Below, piece after piece: positions 36,403 through 50,780 of a stretch of DNA of 64,000 bases. Both the position numbers and the translations under genes were made by a program. Each line of letters starts with the position of its first letter. Position 1 is the first letter of the stretch. A model generated the notes under the pieces. It saw only the letters and a program-made list of their open reading frames with translations, did no database searches and was not told the origin of the DNA. The stretch lies in contig JAZAYU010000009.1 of the NCBI GenBank assembly GCA_038501625.1, positions 5,756,396 through 5,820,395 of the forward strand. The letters are read 5' to 3'. Origin of the DNA: Corbicula japonica (taxonomy: Eukaryota > Mollusca > Bivalvia > Venerida > Cyrenidae).

Positions 36403-37760
36403 AACAAACTTTGAGTGACTAATTTCTGATCCAGAGGTCATGGTTCAAAACCCGGCAGAAATGCGGTTCTTCTGTGACATTCTAAATCCGAAAGAATATC
36501 ATGTTCGAAATATTCTATAGTTCATGTAGACAATAAATGTCACATTATTTTTCAAAGATACATTGTAAAGTCCTTATTGTTTTATCATGGTGACTCTTCT
36601 TCATGTTCTTCTATTCTCTTCTTGATTAAAGTTCTCTTCTACTTGGATCTTTCTTTCTCTTTAATATGTTCTTCTCTATTATTTTATTTTCTCTCCTCTC
36701 TCTGTCACAGGCATAATCAAACCACTCCTTAATAAGATTGCTGATTTCAGCATATGTTGCTATCCCACACAATTTGTTTTTCTTAGACGTTTCTGCAATA
36801 AAATAGAATAAGGGATGTTAACAATAGAAAGTGAGAACATTCAAAATTATCAAATATATAATCATAGCCAATCACGCACATCTACACTTCATGCAGAACA
36901 TATGTCTAAAGTTTTAACCCTATCCTCCATATAAACGCATTGTCGCATGTGCGAACAGTGAATATCCAGATCAGCTGACACAACCGTGCCGTCTAATGCG
37001 GATCTACACTGCTTATTTATTTATTATATTATTTCTGACCACGAAGCAAAGATTAGAGATATTGATCAGATGGCACAGTTGTCTGGATCAGGATCTACAC
37101 TGTTAGCGACTGTGATAAAAGGAAAAAAAAAAGGTAAAGTCAGTATATTATAATCTTATAAACTGATGAAGTAAATCCCGTCTATAAACATTCAATTACC
37201 TGACTCCTTTAACAAATAATGGATTGAACCAAAGAAAATGTTAAATCATCATTTAATTTATCTACAAATGATTAAAAATATGAGTTTTAAAGCTTTATTT
37301 CAAGACTGCATACTTTCTAGTTTATTTTATCAGAATAATGAGAAAAAATGTTAATAAAGTTTATCTTTAAGTATATAAAACTGTAAAATTAAAAACAAGG
37401 GAAATCTTGATACATACATTATTTTACTGTCGTCGAAAATTCGAAAAATTTTCCTCCTTTGTTTACAAGCACACTGCTATATAGGTTGCTCAAAATGTGT
37501 ACATGTACATTGCACAAAGAGCTAGTAATCCTTTCACAATCTCTCTTCTGTTTCTAATTGCAATGTTGCTATGGTAACTGGATAATAGACCATTCAGCTG
37601 TAATACGCCTGACCCCACTAATAGCATGTGGTTCTTATCTCTACAACTTATAATTGCATGTATACATCCACACAGTGTTAGTATTTACTGGAAAATATAT
37701 TTTTATTTAAGTGCCAGTTGATATATTAACAAGACAGATCCCCAATGTGAATTTCATACA
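36403..37760. other. Segment inserted in the D array, no gene
   Basis: AT-rich sequence between truncated D units 2 and 3, with one family-A MITE. No open frame with coding character. Confidence 0.55.
36914..37125. mobile_element. Family-A MITE, right end decayed
   Basis: TTAACCCTATCCTCCATATA at the left, then GCGAACAGTGAATATCCAGA and a second hairpin ending GGATCTACACTGTTAGCGA. Confidence 0.75.
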
Positions 37761-38579
37761 TGATCGTTAATAATGTTTACGGTATTATACAAAATAAAGG
37801 TTATAAAGGTTATGTCCATGTACTTCCGGAATTAGAAATTGGTTTAGTATCTCTGTTTTGAGTCCGGTTATAAGTCCGAGGGGCTTATAACCGTGCGTAC
37901 CATAGTTGATTTTCAACTACGGGAATACTCGGGAATAAACGGTCTTTGATTTCATTTGTATAATATCGTTTAAATAAACGTGTGTTCACATAAGTGTCAG
38001 GGGCCGAGTGGTTAGAGTCGCGGACCAGCGGAACAGACGAACTGACTAGCGTTGGTTCGAATCCTACATAGAACACTTTTTAGTTTCTTTTTATGCAATG
38101 CTCTTTCTCTCGCATTCCTTTTTATTTTATATTTGAAAACAAAAGACTATCATGCACATATCATATATAAAACAGCTAACGATTTTTATAACCCTACATA
38201 ATTTATTTCGAAAAAAAGTCTCGATTTGGATTTGGATGATTTTTCCTGAAGAAATACTAATTTTTCTATCACATACTGACAGTTTGAGATTAAAAAGATT
38301 TAAATACAAATACAACCAATCCCCTCTCCAACTCTTTTCATTTTCTTTGCAAACAGTCGTCAAGTTCCAACTTGAGAAGGTACATGCGCAGTGAAGTAGT
38401 CAACGTGTTGTTTAACGACAACAGAATTTGAGTTTACAACTTGAAAATGGAACTTTTCCAAGTTCTGTGTTAACAAATTAGATCTCCTTCTGAAATCACG
38501 AAATAAGTACACAAGAGAATAACAAAATATGTTCACACAATCTATATAATATATCTATTAAAATGTCAACTAATTAACA

Positions 38580-38581
<2 letters not shown>
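37761..38581. repeat. Family D unit 3 (5' truncated)
   Basis: Lacks the GA tract and minus block; begins just before TTTACGGTATTATACAAAAT. Plus block about 37993-38070. Confidence 0.8.
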
Positions 38582-38647
<66 letters not shown>

Positions 38648-39583
38648 CGAGTCATGCTTAAGAAAAACAAGTAGTCCTGGTAGGAACCGAACCAACGACC
38701 GTCAAGTCGACAGATTACAGGTAAGCAGCTCTAACCACTCGGCCACTCACACTTTCAAATGATCGTCAATAATTTTACGGTATTATACAAAATAAAGGTT
38801 ATAAAGGTTATGTCCATGTACTTTCGGAATTAAAAATTGGTTTAGTATCTCTGTTTTGAGTCCGGTTATAACTCCGAGGGGCTTATAACCGTGCGTACCA
38901 TAGTTGATTTTCAACTACGGGAATACACAGGAATAAACGGTGTTTGATTTCATTTGTATAATATCGTTTTAATAAAAAGTGAATACAGAAGAATCGGTGG
39001 TCGAGTGGTTAGAGTCACAGACCAGCGGAACAGCGGAATAGACGAACTGACTAACGTTGGTTCGAATCCTACATAGAACACTTTTTAGTTACTTTTCATG
39101 CAATGCTCTTTCGCTTGCATTTCTTTTTATTTTATATTTGAAAACAATAGACGATCATAAACATATCATATATCAAACAGGTAACGATTTTTTATAACCC
39201 TAAATAATTTATTTCGAAAAAAGTTTCAGTTTGGATTTAAATGATTTTTCCTGAAGATATACTAATTTTGATATAACATACTGACAGTTTGAGATTAAAA
39301 AGTTTTAAATACAAATACAACGAATCCCCTCTCCAACTCTTTTCATTTTCTTTGCAAACAGTCGTCAAGTTCCATTGAGAAGGTACATGCGCAGTGAAGT
39401 AGTCAACGTGTTGTTTAACGATAACAGAATTTGAGTTTGCCACTCGAAAATGGAACTTTTTCCAAGTTCTGTGTTAACAAATTAGATCTCCTTCTGAAAT
39501 CGCGAAATAAGTACACAAGAGAATAACCCAATATGTTCACACAATCTACATAATATATGTATTCAAATGTCAAATAATTAACA

Positions 39584-39584
<1 letters not shown>
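38582..39584. repeat. Family D unit 4
   Basis: (GA)n 38582-38649; minus block about 38681-38755; plus block about 38990-39073, which has a small extra repeat of GGAACAGC. Confidence 0.8.
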
Positions 39585-41738
<2,154 letters not shown>

Positions 41739-42288
41739 AGAGAGAGAGAGAGAAAGAGAGAGAAAGACAGCGAGTTATGCCCAAGAAGAAAATAGTGGTC
41801 CTAGTAGGAACCGAACCAACTACCGTCAAGTCGACAGATTACAGGTTAGCAGCTCTAACCACTCGGCCACTCACACTTTCAAATGATCGTCAATAATTTT
41901 TACGGTATTATACAAAATAAAGGTTATAAAGGTTATGTCCATGTACTTCCGGAATTAGAAATTGGTTTAGTATCTCTGTTTTGAGTCCGGTTATAAGTCC
42001 AAGGGGCTTATAACCGTGCGTACCATAGTCGATTTTCAACTACGGGAATACACGGGAATAAACGGTGTTTGATTTCATTTGTGTAATATCGTTTAGATAA
42101 ACACGTGTTCACAGAAGAGTCGGTGGCCGAGTGGTTAGAGTCGCGAATCAGCGGAATAGACGAACTGACTAGCGTTGGTTCGAATCCTACATAGAACACT
42201 TTTTAGTTTCTTTTTATGCAATGCTCTTTCGCTCGCATTCCTTTTTATTTTATATTTGAAAACAATAGACGATCATAAACATATCATA

Positions 42289-43506
42289 CACTGGTCAAAA
42301 GTTCTAAGTGCACACTTTTCAAGTTTGAATATCCTAAAGTAAACTTATTCAAATTGAATGAAAGTTTGACTTTATGTTAATAATGATCAAACAATAATAA
42401 TTTTTTGAAAACCTTGCATATGTTTTACGTTTTACGTCATCCACGTCGGCACACGCTATTTATGCATTATCCCCGTGGGGCAAGCGAAATTATTTTTTTT
42501 ACAATCGTTTTTGTTTTTCACATGTTCACTGACTCCAGACAAACACGAAAAACACACCAACAAATTGTAACCATGGAATGGTTGACGTCAGCAGACAACG
42601 ACATTGCCGTCAAAATTCTTTTCACAGGCACAACTTCAAATTTGTTGTAAAAAAATCTTGACGGTTTTCGTAAATGCAAAAGAAATACCTTATTTTGCAT
42701 ATTTTATTAATTTAAGAAGAAAATCAAACGATATTATTTTCTAGATTGATTACGTTGCTTACGTTGAGCGCTGATGTTACTCAATTACGTCATTAAATAT
42801 TTACGTAAAACAACGTAAAGTCGAAAATATTAGTGTAACATTTGTTGGATAAGTGTCCAATAAATAAAAATTTAAAACTAAAATTTATAGAAATTCAATA
42901 AACTTCAAAATCGAATTATTCGAAAATGACGCTTATTTGGTCAAAAAGCATGTCCGAAAACTGGTCAATTTATCGAAATGAATACATCTTTTCGTTTGGA
43001 AAGGTTGTTACACATCTATCATAGAGAATTGTATCATCCCAAACTGTTAGACAATTCAAAAACTTTTGGCACAAAACATTGTGTTAAAGATGGAATTTTC
43101 TCCTTGAAATCATGTAAAAACCTTATGGATAAAATAGAGTTGAGTGTGTTGGCTCATCGTGCCCAGCAGACCATTACAAAGCTACAGAAAGCTATTTCAG
43201 TGCAATGGAATGGCAAACTACAGTATTTCCTTTAAATTTGCATGAAATTTAAATTATACAGAGATGAGAAAACGATCACAGATGATAGCCGATGCAATGA
43301 TAATTAACTTGAGAATTGCTTTCTGAGAACAGATGAGCTAAAATATTATTATTTTTTAATCTGGTTAAGCAGACTTAAAATGTTTGGTGTGCTTTAATAG
43401 AATATTGATTCTTCTTCATTGTAGTTTACACTATTTTAAAAGATTCAATCAAATAATTAAAAAAATTAACATTTATCAAGTGTGCACTTAGAACTTTTGA
43501 CTAGTG
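42289..43506. mobile_element. Tc1/mariner-like element with TA duplication, copy 1
   Basis: TIR CACTGGTCAAAAGTTCTAAG and complement CTTAGAACTTTTGACTAGTG, bordered by TA, 1218 bp. Empty site seen in other D units (ACATATCATATATC). It holds two short open frames (42405-42650 and 42978-43235) not recognised as transposase, so probably non-autonomous. Confidence 0.88.
42978..43235 (+). CDS. Unrecognised 85-residue frame inside the Tc1-like element
   Basis: Begins MNTSFRLERLLHIYHRELY and ends WNGKLQYFL. It is kept in the second copy (57587-57844), where a one-base T difference joins it to an upstream start at 57545. No DDE motif or known domain is visible. It could be a remnant of transposon coding sequence, a captured exon, or chance. 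Confidence 0.3.
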   Translation: MNTSFRLERLLHIYHRELYHPKLLDNSKTFGTKHCVKDGIFSLKSCKNLMDKIELSVLAHRAQQTITKLQKAISVQWNGKLQYFL

Positions 43507-43822
43507 TATATAAAACAGCTAACGATTTTTATAACCCTAAATAATTTATTTCGAAAAAAAGTTTCGATTTGGATTTGGATGATTTTTCCTGAAGAATACT
43601 AATTTTTATATCACATTTTATATCACATACTGACAGTTTGAGATTAAAAAGATTTAAATACAAATACAAAGAATACCCTCTCCAACTTTTTTTGATTTTC
43701 TTTGCAAACAGTCGTCAAGTTCCAACTTGAGAAGGTACATGCGCAGTGAAGTAGTCAACGTGTTGTTTAACGACAACAGAATTTGAGTTTACAACTTGAA
43801 AATGGAACTTTTCCAAGTTCTG

Positions 43823-43949
43823 CCTGTACGAAATTTTGAACAGGAATCCGGCCGTAATTGGACCGTACTTTGAGAAGTACGGCTGGAATCAAGACGTAAC
43901 ATTAAATTACGTTCCTAACAATCTTTCTGACGATTAAGTTACTGCCGGA
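43823..43949. mobile_element. Left end of 2-kb TIR element, cut by assembly gap
   Basis: Matches 58432-58558 base for base as far as read: CCTGTACGAAATTTTGAACA onward. The rest lies in the gap. Confidence 0.85.
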
Positions 43950-44449
43950 NNNNNNNNNNNNNNNNNNNNNNNNNNNNNNNNNNNNNNNNNNNNNNNNNNN
44001 NNNNNNNNNNNNNNNNNNNNNNNNNNNNNNNNNNNNNNNNNNNNNNNNNNNNNNNNNNNNNNNNNNNNNNNNNNNNNNNNNNNNNNNNNNNNNNNNNNNN
44101 NNNNNNNNNNNNNNNNNNNNNNNNNNNNNNNNNNNNNNNNNNNNNNNNNNNNNNNNNNNNNNNNNNNNNNNNNNNNNNNNNNNNNNNNNNNNNNNNNNNN
44201 NNNNNNNNNNNNNNNNNNNNNNNNNNNNNNNNNNNNNNNNNNNNNNNNNNNNNNNNNNNNNNNNNNNNNNNNNNNNNNNNNNNNNNNNNNNNNNNNNNNN
44301 NNNNNNNNNNNNNNNNNNNNNNNNNNNNNNNNNNNNNNNNNNNNNNNNNNNNNNNNNNNNNNNNNNNNNNNNNNNNNNNNNNNNNNNNNNNNNNNNNNNN
44401 NNNNNNNNNNNNNNNNNNNNNNNNNNNNNNNNNNNNNNNNNNNNNNNNN
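43950..44449. other. Assembly gap (500 N)
   Basis: Exactly 500 N, the usual placeholder for a gap of unknown size. It begins inside a repeated segment. Confidence 0.98.
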
Positions 44450-44723
44450 GTTTTGTGATTGATTTAATTCGAATAAATGTGAATATTGTGCTGGAATCAC
44501 TAAACTATTCCTGAAACCCCTGTTTTAACATAGAAAAAGATAACTAAGTTGTGACTGCAAATTTTCAAGAACATTTTATTTATTTGCAATGATTATAGAA
44601 ATGCAAATTTGTTCAAAGAAAGAATATCGATTTTACGTGTTCTAATTTTACAAAATCACAGGAAGAAAAGTGGACACTTTTTATTTTTGGTGAGTATATT
44701 TAGACAATTTCGTAGAGAAAGCA
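44450..44723. other. Upstream of the SET gene
   Basis: AT-rich. Near 44668-44699 it has GTGGACACTTTTTATTTTTG and GTGAGTATA, resembling the right end of the TIR element at 46074-46541. Confidence 0.5.
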
Positions 44724-47700
44724 ATGTGTGTTTCAGAAATTCGGATATGGGGAGATGATGAGGATTGGTACGAAAAATTATCTACGCCTTTTACCTCAAG
44801 TTTCATTCCAGATAAGTGGGTAACCCCTAATTTTGTTTTATGAAAGTGTCACTTTTTGTGTTGATAGATCGACTGTGATAGCTGTTACAGAACTAAGGAA
44901 GTGTCAATGTAATAAAAAATAACACTCAGTTACTAAGATTTAACGTTAACAAGGTTAATGTATATAATAATACCCACCCCTCTTTTACTAACAAAAGTCC
45001 ACTTAATTCTGTATCAATTGTCTTAGGTAAAAAAAAACACAAACACTAAACGAGAAACTTTAATCTCGAAACATACAATTTCTTAAAATTCAACATCTTG
45101 AATTACAAGTTTTTATTAGATCTTTATGTCTGAGCATTCTGTTACTTCACTTCTATAGACCTCAGTGTGTTTTGATCCAAACCGTGCCGATAATAGTCTT
45201 CCCGAAGGATTTGTCATAAAAAATTCCACGATACCTGATGCCGGACTAGGAGTCTTCACCATGCAGTTCCTTCGCCGAGGCACGGTTATAGGACCATATA
45301 AAGGCATCATAGAGCCCGACTCGGATATTGCAAAGGAATCGGATTATAGTTGGACGGTAATTATTTCTGTGTTAAATGTTAAAACAACAATTAAACATTT
45401 TATACACATTTTCTGTTAGTTTCAAAGCAAGCTTTTAGTGAAAAATAACTTTTTGAAGAGTTGTGCATGTAAACAATATCATTTACTCATTTGGAACTAA
45501 AACGTTTAGCTAGAGGAATATAAAATTAAAGGAATCAGATATCAAGAAGGTAGAAGCTCTATGGGTTACCGACTTGGAACACCAAGTGGTAAAGCATTTA
45601 AGATACATTTGTATTAGGAGGTTTTCGACTGGCACTTTCGCGTTAAGCATAGTGAATACTTTGAGTAATACACAGGCAGTCTGAAAAAGAACGTTCCAAT
45701 ATTTATAATGAAGTTCAAAAAGCTGTATCAGGTTAAAATATCCAGTTCATTGTTGAAGGACGATTTGTTGTTGATTTTAATGAATTCGTTAATGAGTTTG
45801 TTGCAGCATTATATAGCATAAGATTTAAAAATATTTCACTATGTTGTCGTGCTAATGGCACTTCATACATTTGTGCTTCCTTTATTTAAACTGGGACAAA
45901 AACCGTCTCAATTAATAAAATAAATTAATTAAATTTGTAAGTTATTTCTGTTAATGTCAAATTTAACAAAAATGTATTTTGAAAGTAGTGTGTGTTTACT
46001 TTTTAATAAGATATTGTTCCATGCAGTCTAAAGATACGGAAATGGATAATTTCATAACGGAATGTTTATATACTCAACAAAAATAAAAAATATCCACTTT
46101 CCTATTTTAAATGTTGCAAAATTTGAAAACGAAAACTCAAAATTCTATATGTGTACAAATTTGCTGTTCTGTTATCATTGCAAAGAGATAAAGTATTCTT
46201 GAAAATCTGCGGCCACAACTTAGTAATCTTTCCCTGTGTTATAATAATAGTTTCAGAAAAATGTCAGCGATTCTTTGATATATTCACATTTATTTGAATT
46301 AAATCACTTTCTCTACCTCTTGTGGATAAATAAAATCACAAAATATTCATTAATACCACAACTGGTCCTCGATAAACAACGCTATAAATTCCAACCATTT
46401 CCAATTACCTCCTTTAAAACAACTTACATGAACTAACAAAACACCATTCAAAGCGTTCCTACTTAAATTCCTACTTAAATGAAAATACGTACGTTAATGA
46501 GAATATAAGCATAAACAGTGGATACTTTTTGTTCGGTATATAATGACGCCACGGTGACAGATGAACACGAAGATCGCTTAACAACACGTAAATAAGCAAC
46601 GAAACAATCCAGTCGAAAACTCCTAATGTTTATAATACAGATCAAGCCAGACTCAGTTCGTCCAGAAACCACGTGGGTTGATGCGAGAGATAGAAGTTAT
46701 TCAAACTGGCTGCGGTATATAAATATGCCAACATCGGCCGCCACAGAAAACCTTGTCGTACTTCAATATCTGGGTAAACAGTCACGTGACCCTTGTTATC
46801 AGATCTGTAATATTTTGTAACATTTTACAACTTTGGAATCATAAACTTCCATATTCTACATATTATTATTCTGTATGCAGTGAAACTTCACTATTCAGAC
46901 CATATTTTGGAATAGAAACAGTAGTCTTAACAGTGAGATAGTCTTTTAATGTAAAAAAGAACAAAACTGTAAATGACATTAAAACTAATGTTAGTATCAA
47001 GGTGGTTGTTCTAAATGAGGGAATGTACTTTATTTATTTTTATTGTGGTCTATATTGATGTTTTGTTAATAATGTAATAACCGTCCGTATCATCAGTTAC
47101 ATTTAAATAAAAAATAAAACAATACTTGGCACACATACATGTAACGAATTAGTTTAGATAATCTCAATCGGTCACATCGTTTGCATATTAACTGTTACTG
47201 TAAATTCATCCTTAAACTATATCGCAGACTGGTAGATTATATTACTGTAGGGGAGATGTACTACGCTGCATTCAAGTCAATCCAGGCAGGAACAGAACTT
47301 CTAGTTCACTATGGTTCAAGTTATGCTGACATCCTAGGCATCGACTACATACGTCCTAGCTATTTTTATGCTCAAGGTAATTTATTTTAGGTTTATATTC
47401 ATATTCCTGTTGTTTGTGCTTAAATTCTGCAGAAATTTAATAAGTTCTCACCAGCGCCAACACACAAGTAAACATGATTTAAGTTATTCCATTTTCATTT
47501 GAGGCATGTCACTGGAATAGATTTTAAAGAGTTTAAAAGAAATGTGATGTCTTGAGTCTTTTAATGTATAATAATTAGAAATTTAATATCATTCACTTAC
47601 GCCAAAGCATCCAAATAAAAACAAAAACTCCTTAATAATAATTGCAAAGGATGGTTACTATAACAGGGATTTAGTATAACAATAAACCTGCATTCATTAC

Positions 47701-48161
47701 AATAATGTGCTGCTGATTTGTTAGGATTTATTTCTGGATGCTTGACCTTTACTTGTAAGGAACGCATTTTCGTGAAATGTAGGTTAACTTACTTAAGACA
47801 TTTTTCGAGGCTCATAATTAAAAGTTTTAATCATTTAATCACCAACGGAGACTATTATTAAAATTAATTAAAGATCATGTTGAAAGTCAGTTTCTAAAAT
47901 AAAAAAAAAATTATAAAGTGACTAAATTGAACTCTGTGTGGGTGTAAATCCATGTGATTTGTTATGCTTATTTTAGTAATGTTGTATCGGCTAGCTGCTG
48001 AATTATGGTAATATTTTGTTATATTTTAGAGGATTACGTTGGAGGGGCATGCTTCTCTAAAGAAGGACTTGATTGTTTATATGACACGAATACAATCTGT
48101 GTTGACGAGACCTGCCTTTGTAAACCGGGATCACATGCTAGAAATGGTGTTTGTTTAACAG
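44724..48161 (+). CDS. PRDM9-like SET-domain protein running into an EB/EGF-like exon, 3' end not found
   Basis: Exons 44724-44819, 45159-45356, 46641-46773, 47251-47376 and 48030-48161, phases agreeing (0, 0, 1, 1, then 1 out). The ATG at 44724 is the first after an in-frame TGA at 44691. Exons 2-4 give a PRDM7/9-type SET domain: SLPEGFVI, AGLGVF, GPYKGII, SNWLRYINM, ENLVVLQYLG, EMYYAAFKSI, GTELLVHYG. PRDM9-class SET domains methylate histone H3 lysines; the Tyr of HYG, which corresponds to the conserved WYG, is present. Exon 5 encodes six Cys in EB/EGF-like spacing (CF..DCL..ICVDETCLCKPG..GVCL), usually extracellular. The last donor is GTAAGT and no following exon was found; reading through gives TAA at 48221. 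No zinc fingers seen. Confidence 0.75.
46074..46541. mobile_element. TIR element in intron 2 of the SET gene
   Basis: Left TATACTCAACAAAAATAAAA with ATATCCACT; right AGTGGATACTTTTTGTTCGG and TATA. About 470 bp, related at its ends to family C. Confidence 0.6.
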
Positions 48162-48380
48162 GTAAGTTTCAAAATTTAATCAAATCTATTCATCAGTACA
48201 TTATCGGTTACCAATGTCATTAAAGGATGATCATGTTAATCAGGTATAGCCGCACAAACTTTGTTGGGGTTGTCCCGGCTATTTCAATCTGTAGATTTGC
48301 ATCGCTAACTTTCGGTCCACAGTATGGGCAATATGATATTAAATATCGCAGTTTGTTCTTATCAGTAGGAAATAGACACA

Positions 48381-48382
<2 letters not shown>

Positions 48383-48453
<71 letters not shown>
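48383..48453. repeat. (GA)n microsatellite
   Basis: Pure GA repeat, about 71 bp, at the left edge of a GTCCTCAC-type repeat block. Confidence 0.97.
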
Positions 48454-48455
<2 letters not shown>

Positions 48456-49360
48456 CTGGTCCTACCGTAACTACGGGGACTTTTGCACGGTTTTTTACCC
48501 ACATTGTGGGGTCTCGAAAATATTGTGAGGACATTTACCGATCCCCGGAACTACGGTGGTCTAATTTTACTATAAATAGCGCAAAATGAAAAAAAAAATC
48601 ATTTGCAGCAATGTCCCCACAGTGTTTTGAAAATCTCTCAAAAGTCTCATTTTGCACCATAAATGCTCAATAGAGTTCTTGTCCACACAAAAGAGAGAGT
48701 TCTTGTCCTCACAAAAAAAATCTCACTACTTCTTACTTGATACCATGGTTAAAATTGGTGGAGGGGCAACTTGTTTACTCAATGACTATTGAGAAAAAAA
48801 TTCCAACACCACATGGCATAAAGCAGTGGTACTCGAATGAGTGATTGTCCTTGGCCACCTACTTAAATTTCGGTGTCTTTTGTCACAGTATGCACATTGC
48901 AGCTTTATCAGTACTAGTTCAATAATATTATGTTCTTATGCAAATAAGCAAGAGCAGAAATAAAATGTTGGAAGTTTATTTGTTTATTTGTTTTTTCTCT
49001 GTATATGTGTGATTGAAAATGGCTCTATAACCACCTGGAAGCATTATATGTTTAAAACTTGGAAATGCAAACAGTATTTAAAAAAGGTTGACCAAGAAGG
49101 AATGGTCCATGAAAGCAAACGTTTCATAATGAAATCAAAGGATGAAACCACTTGAATATTACATGTATACAAGTATAGCTATTATAATTTGAGCATGTCA
49201 TTATTACTCTTTCGTCATTACAGTACTGAAAATTATGAAACTGACAATTTTTCCGATTCCGATCCGGTCCGCTTCCGATCCTAATGCCATCTATAACCGA
49301 TCCGATTCCATTCCCATTGCGGCCCAATTCCAATTTGATTGCACTCCAATTTTTTCACTC

Positions 49361-49550
49361 CAGACAATGCGCTCCAAACGATCTTTACGCTCAAACCGAT
49401 TCTTCCGATTCCGATCTTTTCGCTCCCGATTTTCATTGGTCATTAACTATAACGCCAGACAATGCGCTCCTAACGATCTTTACACTCAAACCGATTCTTC
49501 CGATTCCGATCTTTTCGCTCCTGCTTTTCATTGGTCATTACTTATAACGC
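49361..49550 (+). repeat. 95-bp tandem duplication
   Basis: CAGACAATGCGCTCC starts at 49361 and again at 49456, each followed by AACGATCTTTAC and TTCATTGGTCATTA. Confidence 0.85.
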
Positions 49551-50606
49551 ATCTCGCGCTGAATTTACATTTCTGTGACATTTTTCTTATTTGCAGTTTT
49601 GTTTAATTTTAATGTTTAAACACGGTGGTTACTAACAAAGTAAAGTGATTATTTTAGATCTAAAATGACGTCTTACTAAATTTTACATCAGTTTAATGTA
49701 AGCGTTTATTACATTGCAGTTTTAAAATATAAGTGTAAATAACACCCGATATAAGTGAGATTCATGTTCATTTGAGATGTTTAGGAACCCAGCTGGTTTG
49801 GCGTAAATCAAGTCAGTAAAAGCCTTTGGTCCGTATGCATCAATAAGCAGTTAATAAAACTTTTTAGCCTAAATTTACGCTCTAGGAAGTAGCAAAACAT
49901 GCAGAATATACCGTTGGAGAGTTAAAAAACTTTTGAGCATAAATGTACGCTGATTGAAGTTTTGAAAGACTTTATAAGAATATTCGTTCCGTTTTGCGTA
50001 ATTTATGCTGTAACATAGAAGTAAAACTTGTGAAACATCGATAATAAACTTATTTAAATGTGAATATCGTGTTTATTTCTTTGTTTTTCACCGCTGAAAT
50101 CAAAAGGGAAAAATAGTTTCTCTTTTAGTTTCGGACAGCCTTTATGGTTTATATTTCATACTGGACTTAATAAATGTTTACGTTCAAAAGTGTTTATTAG
50201 CATTAAATACATTTCAGTTGTGAATCTCCTTACTAAATAAAATAATACATTAACGCCATAATGAAGCACAGGTGAATGTACATGTTCGTTATTTCTCCCC
50301 TTGTGTAAGAAAAATTATTACGTATTTTCGCTTAAAGGGCACTTTATACAAAAAGGTTCCGAACTTAATTTCAATAATATCATTCGTGTGAATGGCAAAC
50401 ACACCATTTACTATTATATGTTTTCAGTTTTATTTACAAAATTATCGTTAAATTAGTTTTTATTACTAGTGTTTGATAGCAGAAAACTCAATTAAATTAT
50501 TGTCAAAAATTGCTTTGTTTAAAGTCGTTAAAAGAATCGGAAGAACCGATTCGGATCGCTACTATATATAACTGAAAAACTATAAATAGAAGCGATCCGA
50601 TCCGTT

Positions 50607-50780
50607 CCGGTCAAAACGCTCCGGTCTTTTCACTCCAAGCGATCCAAACGCTCAAAGCGATTCCGATCCGGTCAAAACGCTCCGGTCTTTTCACTCCAAG
50701 CGATCCAAACGTTCAAAGCGATTCCGATCCGGTCAAAATGCTCCGGTCTTTTCACTCTAAGCGATCCAAACGCTCAAAGC
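50607..50780 (+). repeat. 61-bp minisatellite, about three copies
   Basis: CCGGTCAAAACGCTCCGGTC starts at 50607, 50668 and 50729 (period 61). Confidence 0.9.

Larger units (their letters stand above)
41739..43949. repeat. Family D unit 7, carrying two insertions and ending at the gap
   Basis: GA tract 41739-41768 (impure); minus block about 41801-41877; plus block about 42115-42191. A Tc1-like element is at 42289-43506 and the left end of the 2-kb TIR element starts at 43823. Nearly the same as 56341-58558. Confidence 0.85.

Noticed and set aside
36109..36414. Trp-Pro-Asn-rich frames on both strands
   Set aside because: Palindromic minisatellite translation.
37885..38076. Minus-strand frame MFYVGFEPTLVSSS..., repeated at 42008 and 56615
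   Set aside because: Read-through of the plus-strand tRNA-like block in D units.
43934..44500. 188-codon minus-strand frame
   Set aside because: Consists of the N gap.
47228..47250. Alternative acceptor at 47227 (CGCAG) for SET exon 4
   Set aside because: In the required phase it meets TAG; the acceptor at 47250 gives the conserved LGEMYYAAF junction.
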